Source: Gigaspora rosea (Eukaryota; Glomeromycota; Glomeromycetes; Diversisporales; Gigasporaceae). Taken from it: a DNA stretch of 64,000 bases. The stretch lies in the NCBI GenBank assembly GCA_003550325.1, contig QKWP01000366.1, positions 235,624 to 299,623 on the forward strand. Direction: 5' to 3'. The notes beneath the pieces are model-generated. The model made no database searches. It saw only the letters and a program-made list of their open reading frames with translations, and was not told the origin of the DNA. Position 1 is the first letter of the stretch. The number at the start of each line of letters is the position of its first letter. Position numbers and translations under genes: made by a program. Below are positions 57,184 through 64,000 of the stretch, piece after piece.

Positions 57184-57703
57184 TTTATAATAGTGTAATC
57201 TTATGTAAGGTCTTACAAACCGCAATATAAGCAAAGTATTACATAATATATTTCGAAATATTTTGAAATATCAATATTTCAAAATATTACGAAAGTAATT
57301 TTAAAATTTTTCGAAATATATGAACCCTTTCAAAATATATTACAAAATATTTCGAACCTTTTCAAAATATTTTAGGACTAGGAAACCAAACTGGATCAGT
57401 AGATCTGTAACCTGGATCGCGTATTAGACTGATTTTTTGATGATGTTCAAATTTTGTACTACAAGATTAGATTAGATCTTTTGTCTATAATTAGATTTTC
57501 TATTTTGTTTTTTTTTCGCTTTCTTGTTTTATTTTGTTTTTTATTTTCATTTCATTTTTTGTTTGTTTCGTTTTTTTTGTTTTTATTTGTTTTTTCAATT
57601 TTTTTTATTTATTATTTTTTAATTTTTTTTATTTTATTTTTATTTTGACACTTTACAAAAAAAACAAACACTTTTTGAAACCTTGTGTATACTAACTACG
57701 ACT

Positions 57704-58121
57704 ATACTTGCTGGCAAAACTCGGACAAATCCCAAACCCCTAAAAAGTAATTGCTATTTGTAAAAAATTAAATAAAACAAATAATTCTAAAATTTTATAA
57801 ATATGTCATCTATAGTTATAAGAATATACTTGATTTATTTAAACAAAGATTATTAATAAAATTTTTGAGCTATGAGTTTGGCCAGACCCTTTGGGTTTGT
57901 CCATTTTAAGTTTACTTAAAGTGGACAAACCCAAAGGGTCTGGCCAAACTCATAGCTCAAAAATTTTATTAATAATCTTTGTTTAAATAAATCAAGTATA
58001 TTCTTATAACTATAGATGACATATTTATAAAATTTTAGAATTATTTGTTTGATTTAATTTTTTACAAATAGCAATTACTTTTTAGGGGTTTGGGATTTGT
58101 CCAGGTTTTGCCAATAAGTAT
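57704..58121. mobile_element. Near-perfect fold-back element with 10-bp target duplication
   Basis: Two arms of about 205 bases pair almost without mismatch around a centre near 57914 (CCATTTTAAG / TTTACTTAAAGTGG). The ends are ATACTTGCTGGCAAAAC and inverted ATACTTATTGGCAAAAC. The 10-bp duplication AACTACGACT (57694-57703, 58122-58131) is exact. Long inverted arms with 9-11 bp duplications are typical of Mutator-like elements. The low divergence between arms suggests a young insertion or ongoing arm correction. Confidence 0.9.
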
Positions 58122-58548
58122 AACTACGACTTCCGACACTTTCAAGAACACTCTCTAAATTTTCAGGAATACTTCTTTAAAGAAATGGTCACAAGTTTTT
58201 GCAAGTTTTTGCAAGTTTTTGCAAGGCTTCGCTTTATTTATTTTTTTGTTTTGTGTTTTTGTTTTTGTTTTTTATATTTCTTTTTAAATTTTTTTTTATT
58301 AATTTATTTCATTTCAGCACTTTGCAAGAACAGAACTCTTACTTCTTGGTACTTTGCAAGAAAACCAACCTGGACTTTTTCGGCACTTTGCGACTTTTTT
58401 GGCATTTTGCAAGAAGCTTTTGCAATTTCAAAATTTGCAAGAACATGAACTCTTACTTCAGAGAAATGAAGATTTAGGACTTCGTTTATTTTTTTTATTA
58501 GACTTTGCGACTTTCCTGGCACTTTCTCTAGTACTTTGCAAGAATATA

Positions 58549-58889
58549 TAGTCAACCCTCCATAAATGCAACTCGTAGGGACAAGCCTACAACGTGCATT
58601 TAGGGAGGTTTGCATTTAGAGAGAGCCAATTAAATTGCAGCTTTTAAAAATTAGATCATCAAGTTTGTGTAACTTCTACCAAAACTGTATAACCTATCTT
58701 AAATACCAAAATTTGATTGGCCACGTGCATTTAGGGAGGTTAGTGTGATATAAAATGTTATTCAAGAGAACGTGCATTTACAGAATATAGAACGTGCATT
58801 TAGCACTAATAACATTTTACGGAATAGAAAAAACGTGCATTTAGAGAGGTATTGCATTTATGGAGGTTGTATTTATGGAGGGCTGACTG
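58549..58889. mobile_element. pogo/Tigger-type miniature element, CAGTCAGCCCTCCATAAA ends
   Basis: TA at 58547-58548 and 58890-58891. Inverted ends TAGTCAACCCTCCATAAA (left, C to T at the first base) and CAGTCAGCCCTCCATAAA (right). Five or six copies of GTGCATTTAGGGAGG-type words fill the interior. It belongs with the element at 43689 (same end style, word and TA target). Confidence 0.85.
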
Positions 58890-59220
58890 TACTAGATTTC
58901 TCCAGCAATTTGCAAGAATACTAACACTTCTGAAAAATGTTTTTTTTTTATTTTTTTTCACTTTGAAATATTTGAAAAAGAGAGCGAAACATCATTATAG
59001 CCAAAACAAATAAGTAGTCAAAGCGAAGACAATAGAAAACAAAGAAGCGAAGATAATAGCTAACTGTGGGGTAAGTGAAAATAAGTGTATAGGGCTAGTT
59101 TTTTGTATATAGTAATAGAATTAGATGTAACGAAGTGCGAAAGTATTTAAAATAATATGTAATAATGTAAAAATAATACTATATAGAATGTATAATAATT
59201 AAAATATGAGTTTTGTAATA

Positions 59221-59481
59221 TAGTGCACCTGCACTGTAGTGCACCCCTTTTATGTTACTCAAAATTTTACTAAAGTAACCCTTGTTGTGTTATTAACAAA
59301 AAATGATCCTCTCGCAATTCTGTACTAATTTTGATTTTAACCCTAATTTTAACTTTAATTTTAACTTTAACTCTAACTTTTACTTTAGCCTAACTCTAGT
59401 CCTAACCCTGACCCTAACTCTAACCCTAATCATTATTTATAATTGTTACTATAGGAGTGCACTGCAGTGCAGGGTGCACTA
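59221..59481. mobile_element. Miniature element with GTGCAC-type ends and telomere-like core
   Basis: Inverted ends TAGTGCACC(C)TGCACTGNAGTGCAC. The core repeats the 7356-7607 element (ACTCAAAATTTTACTAAAGT, CTTGTTGTGTTATTAACAAA, CCTCTCGCAATT, then CTAACCC-like units), but the ends are unrelated in sequence. Non-coding. Confidence 0.78.
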
Positions 59482-59964
59482 TTTACTAATTTCCTTAAAA
59501 TATAATATATAATAAAATATATAACAGGTAATATTGTTTAAAAATTTTTAAATATAATTAAAATATAATAATAAATAAAAAAATATAAAATTTTATATTA
59601 AATTGTGAAACCGTGCGAAATATTGCGAAAACCTGTAAAAAAGCATGATTATATGAATATGTATATCATTTATTTATTTTTTAAAAAATTTTGAAAATTT
59701 GCGAAAATTTGCAAAATATTGCGAAACAATGCGAAAATATCAAAATATTACCTCTTGCGCGCATTAGTTTATTGATTCGCATGAGTACGTGACCCCTATA
59801 GGGGGTAATTTGCATTTTTTTTATTTGCAAGATATTTCGAAATATTTCGAAATAATACTCGTAATTTTACCATAATATAGCGTAATATATTGCGTAATCT
59901 ACTGTGTCGATCGTAAGATTTTCGTAATATTATGAGCTGTAATATCTTATATAAGATTATGTAT

Positions 59965-61960
59965 ATTTAATTCACTGATATAGCCTTGGCAAGAATAGTG
60001 ACCAATTTGGAGAAAAGTAGAATAGTAGGACAGCAGCTAGAAAAACAGAAAAAGAAAAAATGATTGTAGCTTGACCTAGAGATAGTGGCCGAAGAAGACT
60101 GGGAGAATTTTAGAGCGGGGCTAAACAAAGATCTGCATAGACAAGATGAAAATGAAAACATAAACAGAGAAGACTTGGACAAATTGTGGGAGATGATTGA
60201 AAAATCTCTAATACAGGCAGCAAATAAATACTTGCCAAGGAAAAGAAGAGGCCTTCAATAGAACCCTGTATTACAGAAAACAGAGATAAGTAAGAAGAGG
60301 ATTTAAGAAAAGACATTAAAGTGTTAGGAAAAATACAATAGAAGCTATGGAAACAAGAAGAAAGCAAAAAAGGAAAGCTAACTTTTGAGCAAAGAAGAAT
60401 ATGTCTAGATATAATAGATAGAAGAGAGCTTAGTAAATACAAACACATATATGTAGAAAATCTTTTGGTAAAGGAGAAGGAGTAGGGTTCTAAAAGACAC
60501 TAATGACACAGTTAAACCTCATGTTTAAGCAAAAGGAAGAAAAAAGAATAAGAGGTAATATTGAAATTCGACATGATATGATCGTAAAAGACCAGAAAAA
60601 GATGCTGACTAGCCTATTAGACAGATCCTACAGAAAGATTAAATTAAACAAGATTATAGTTTGGGATGACGAGAATGAACCTTGTTTGATAAACAATCCA
60701 AAAGAGGCGCTAGAGACAGTATGAGAACACTTTAGTAGTCAATATAAAGAAAGAAGTATTAAAGCAGATAGTATGCCTGAGAGGTGAAAAGTAACAAATG
60801 AGGCACGGGAAAATATCAAAAAAGAATGGTATGATGAAGTAAGAAAAAAAGTTACCCTAAAAGAATAGGAAGATGCTATACGAAATACCAAAAACAACTT
60901 GGCTCCTGGACAATCTAGAATCACCTATCCACTACTAAAAAGGCTAAGAAAAAAAGCCAAAGAGCTTATGACAGAGTTGGCATCAGCATGTTTAAAAAAA
61001 GGGTTAAATCCTAGAAAATGAAAGTTGGAACTACTATATCCAATTCTGAAAAGTGAAGAGTGGAATTATAACCTAAACAACGTAATGCCAATAGCTCTTA
61101 TTAAAGTCGTAAGAAAGTGCACAGTAAGAATCCTAACAGTAAGACTATGTAAAGTATTAAAAGAAAAAGATGTACTATAAGAATACAACTTTGCCGGACT
61201 GCCAAGGGAAGTTACAGCAGGCCCAATTCACATAATTTATAACATAATCTAAGACACGAAAGAACAAGAAAAAGAGTTATGGGTGGCTTTCCAGGACATG
61301 AAAAAGGCATTCGACTCAGTTAGTCTAAAAAGGTTAAGACTAGCTATAAGCAGAATAAAAATTCCACAGAGTATAATTTCCTTCATCTAGAGCTATTTGA
61401 CAAACGGAAGATAGAAGTAATTACAGATCTAGGAAATACAACAAAGTTCTAGGCTATAGATGGTATAGACCAGGGTGAGATGATTTCTCCTCTGGTCTGG
61501 CAGATATTCTATGACCCTCTCTTGTTAGTAGTGCAAGACAGAGAAGATCTAGGGTATTTGATTCAAGTGGATTGGCCTACAAACATTTATGAACTAAACT
61601 TTAATACGATAAAGTGGAGGCAATCAACCCTAGTATATGCTGATAACACTGTGTGGTTGTCAAAATCAAAAAGCGAAATGTCAGAAATCATTAAAATATT
61701 TGAGGAATTTTTCGAAATTAATGATATAAAAATTAACAGTAACAAGTCTGAGTTAATAGTTATCTATTCAAGTAGCAAGAAGGTCATTTCGCAAAAAAAT
61801 AACAAGATCCAGATAGGAGAAGCCACTGTTAAAGCAAAAAATAAGTAAAAAGCTACAAGGTACTTAAGGATCTGGCTATCAGAACGGAAAGGAAAGGAAT
61901 GTTGCTCAGAAATTGTTAAGAAAGTTCAACAAGTCGTAAGGGCAATCTGGAAAAAAAGAA
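59965..61960 (+). pseudogene. Non-LTR retrotransposon ORF2, reverse-transcriptase part
   Basis: The frame resumes with IALARIVTNLEKSRIVGQQL and runs through many stops. Reverse-transcriptase landmarks in order: FAGLPREVTAGPIHIIYN, WVAFQDMKKAFDSV (motif A, catalytic Asp kept), DGIDQGEMISPLVWQIFYD (motif B), and YADNTVWLSKS (motif C, where the usual D-D is D-N, so a catalytic Asp is lost). A frameshift lies near 61400 between motifs A and B. NDIKINSNKSELIVI and RYLRIWLSERKG follow. The 3' end is cut off near 61970 by a word-type repeat. Clearly dead. Confidence 0.78.
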
Positions 61961-61974
61961 TGATATTGGGATAG

Positions 61975-62165
61975 CTAGTATATATCAGAAAATTTTATAC
62001 ATAGATATTAATCGATATATAGCACTTAATCGTTTTATATTAATTATATAATATCGATATATCGTTATATATCGATTATTGGATAAAATCGATATATATC
62101 TATAATCAATATATATCATAATATCGTTATATATCGATTAATTGGATAAAAATCGATATAAGGTA
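61975..62165. repeat. Word-rich block ATCGATATAT
   Basis: About a dozen overlapping ATCGATATAT / ATATATCGAT words, dyadic by nature, end the retrotransposon remnant. The TATCGATA words at the left end of the hAT element at 2153 are similar, so this may be one end of a related element. Confidence 0.55.
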
Positions 62166-62187
62166 AAAAGGGGTAATTTGGCGAATA

Positions 62188-62368
62188 GGGGTAATTTGGC
62201 GAATTGTAAAAAAATGTAAATATATCGTGATCCTATGATCGGATCCGAACAATTTCTATACCATTTGAATCCTCTCATTGAGAGGATTCGAATAGTAAAA
62301 AAATTGTTCAAATCCAATCATGGAGTCACGATATATTTTCATTTATTTCCAATTCGCCATATTATCCC
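62188..62368. mobile_element. TA-flanked hairpin element, GGGGTAATTTGGCGAATT ends
   Basis: TA at 62186-62187 and 62369-62370; ends GGGGTAATTTGGCGAATT and inverted GGGATAATATGGCGAATT. The middle is the hairpin CCATTTGAATCCTCTC / GAGAGGATTCGAATAG of the 44080/45165 family. A second copy of the left end lies directly upstream (62169-62186). Confidence 0.82.
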
Positions 62369-62598
62369 TACTTATAACATACATGTGGATTCCAACTTAA
62401 ACATAATGCGGCAAGTATGGACATTTAATTTAGTACGCGAACAGTACGCGAATGATTTTGTGCGACTAATGTTGCTACAACATCTAAACAGAACAATATT
62501 TACCAGCAAATTTTCACGAGTCACGTTATCTTGATCTTTTATACTTAATTTTGTAACTTTTTTTATTTCGATAATTTTTAATAAAAATTTATTCAAAC

Positions 62599-64000
62599 AT
62601 GAAAACTTCTTATGCTAAAAGAGGTGATACAATCAGTGCTGAACTTAAAAAGTTAAATGATTGCCCTCTCGGGTCCAAACCTCCAAGTATTAATAGCTTG
62701 GCGAAAGACTTCGGTCTTTCGGAAACTACACTTCGGCATGCAGTTACTAATGGTGGTCCCACTAAACGTCCGGATGCACCCAAAATTATCACCAGTCATG
62801 AAGAAAATCAGCTTGTCGGCTACTGCATTAACATGCAGAAGCTCGGGTTTGGTTTAACAAAACGAGGAGTTAATCATTGCGTGATGGAAAAGATGAAGTT
62901 AAATAAACGATCACACCCGTTTGAAGAAGATGGGCCAGGTCAAGACTGGTGGGAACGTTTTATGAAGGACTACTCCGAGTTGTCCTTTTGTGTTTCTCAA
63001 AACTTATCAGAGGCAAGGGCACAAAAAGCAAATAAAACTATTGTTGATGACCATTTCAAAAAACTTAAACAAATTATCGATGAAAATTCGCTTTCCGCGG
63101 TACAAATATGGAATATGGATAAGACTGGGTTCATCATTGTGCCTAAATTAGAAAAGGTTATAGCGAAAAAAGGTGCACGTCAAGTCCACAAAATTGCACA
63201 GGGAAATTCTCATGACCATATTTCAGTTGCGCCCACAATTTCAGCGGATGGATCTTATATTCCACCTTTAATAATTCATAAAGGTGTTCGTACGATTCCT
63301 GGTTTACTCGACGAAGCACCACCAGGAACCGTAATGGGTTTTACAAGCACAGGGTACATGCGTGAAGACCTATTTCAAATGTACCTTGATCATTTTATTC
63401 AATCGATCCCTCCTACCCGACCAGTATTACTAATGTAAGATGGTCATAGTAGTTACATCAGTTATACAATTGTTGACTTTTGTCGTAACAATGGGATCCT
63501 TCTTTATGCACTTCCGCCGCATACAACCCATGTTTTGCAACCGTCAGAAATTCCTTTCGCGAAACTAAAAAAAGAATATAGTAAGGCATGTGAAAAATAC
63601 AGTAATGAAAATGATGGCATGATAGTAAACAAACAAACCTTCGCAAGAGCCTTTGGTTTTGCTTTTCTTAATACTTACACCACACAAGCCATTCGTAATG
63701 CCTATAAAGCGACGGGTATTTGGCCATATGACCCAAAAGCTATTAGTCCTGACCGTTTAGACCCATAATTAGTAACTGAACGATTCAATATCTCAAATTT
63801 GTATAGTCAATCTTCTATTCAACAAGACACATCATCTTCGTAGGTTCAAAAGTCTACTAATTCGAAGCATTTTCATTCTACTCGTTCAAATGTTAAACAA
63901 CTAATAGAAGAAAATATAAAACTTAAGAATGAAAATGCTTTATTAAAGTCACAAATTTCAGTAGCAAATGAAGAACTAAATACTTACAAAAATCCTGGGA
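62599..64000 (+). pseudogene. pogo/Tigger-type DDE transposase, interrupted by stops, runs off the edge
   Basis: One frame starts with the ATG at 62599. Residues 20-50 form a Psq-type helix-turn-helix (SINSLAKDFGLSETTLRHAV). Residues 75-135 form a CENP-B/Tc5-type domain (GPGQDWWERFMKDYSEL). The DDE domain follows with NMDKTGF (Asp174), DGHSSY (Asp281) and PPHTTHVLQPSEIPF. At the third catalytic place, where pogo/Tigger enzymes usually have Asp, this copy has Glu317. GIWPYDPKAI and a coiled C-terminal part (IEENIKLKNENALLKSQ) close the readable protein. In-frame stops are TAA at 63436, TAA at 63766 and TAG at 63841. It could have been a source for the CAGT/TA miniature elements at 43689 and 58549. 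Confidence 0.85.

Larger units (their letters stand above)
57190..59960 (+). repeat. Long T-tract repeat (GCACTTTGCAAGAA family), copy C, inserted in the retrotransposon
   Basis: Carries the same blocks as 31400-33345: GGACTAGGAAACCAAACTGG at 57372, T-tracts, GCACTTTGCAAGAACA words (58315-58545), TAACTGTGGGGTAAGTGAAA, ACGAAGTGCGAAAG, and GCGAAATATTGCGAAAACCT at 59616. It separates the endonuclease and reverse-transcriptase parts of the non-LTR element. Three further elements have inserted into it (57704, 58549, 59221). Confidence 0.7.

Overview
The window looks like a repeat-rich chromosome segment of a filamentous fungus, most likely an arbuscular mycorrhizal (Glomeromycotina, Rhizophagus-type) genome. 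The evidence is strong AT bias, spliced genes with short GT-AG introns, a Crinkler-type gene with a PD-(D/E)XK nuclease-like C-terminus, TTAGGG-like tracts and a very dense load of small DNA transposons. The genus is inferred from family resemblance; no marker gene proves it. Three single N bases (1769, 11966, 36134) mark weak points of the assembly.

Genes. I support few host genes: a small secreted cysteine-rich protein (293-697, +), a tail-anchored small protein (10230-10499, +), a three-exon ZIP zinc transporter (18178-19445, +) convergent with a five-exon Bax-inhibitor-1/Lifeguard membrane protein (19755-20875, -), and a two-exon GPI-anchored repetitive cell-wall protein (47179-48675, -). 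A Crinkler-like gene (12153-14374, -) is broken by frameshifts, nonsense codons and a transposon inserted in an exon. Other decayed genes lie at 3.95-4.93 kb, 11.28-11.62 kb and 46.2-46.5 kb.

Mobile elements make up most of the rest. A non-LTR retrotransposon (55.8-62.0 kb) is split by about 2.8 kb of later insertions. A pogo/Tigger transposase pseudogene runs off the right edge. A tRNA-derived SINE with an A-tail of about 130 bases lies at 25.9-26.5 kb. At least six hAT-type non-autonomous elements have 8-bp target duplications, a dozen TA-flanked miniature elements are present, and there are several 200-540 bp fold-back palindromes. One of these (57704-58121) has a perfect 10-bp target duplication.

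The most striking pattern is that many small elements are built from degenerate copies of one short word (for example GGGCCGGGCTTGGG, TTTGAT, TTGGAC, CGCAGAAAT). The word differs from element to element, while the hAT-like ends and 8-bp duplications stay the same. A second set of elements keeps a constant core with a TTAGGG-like tract but carries unrelated terminal inverted repeats.

Layout: 0-11 kb, secreted protein, hAT, decayed Lys-rich gene, core/variable-end elements. 11-15.7 kb, the Crinkler pseudogene and its insertions. 15.7-21 kb, the quiet gene island. 21-41 kb, nested satellites, fold-backs, SINE and long T-rich repeats. 41-47 kb, hairpin-rich elements. 47-49 kb, cell-wall gene. 50-64 kb, miniature elements, non-LTR element and Tigger-type transposase.
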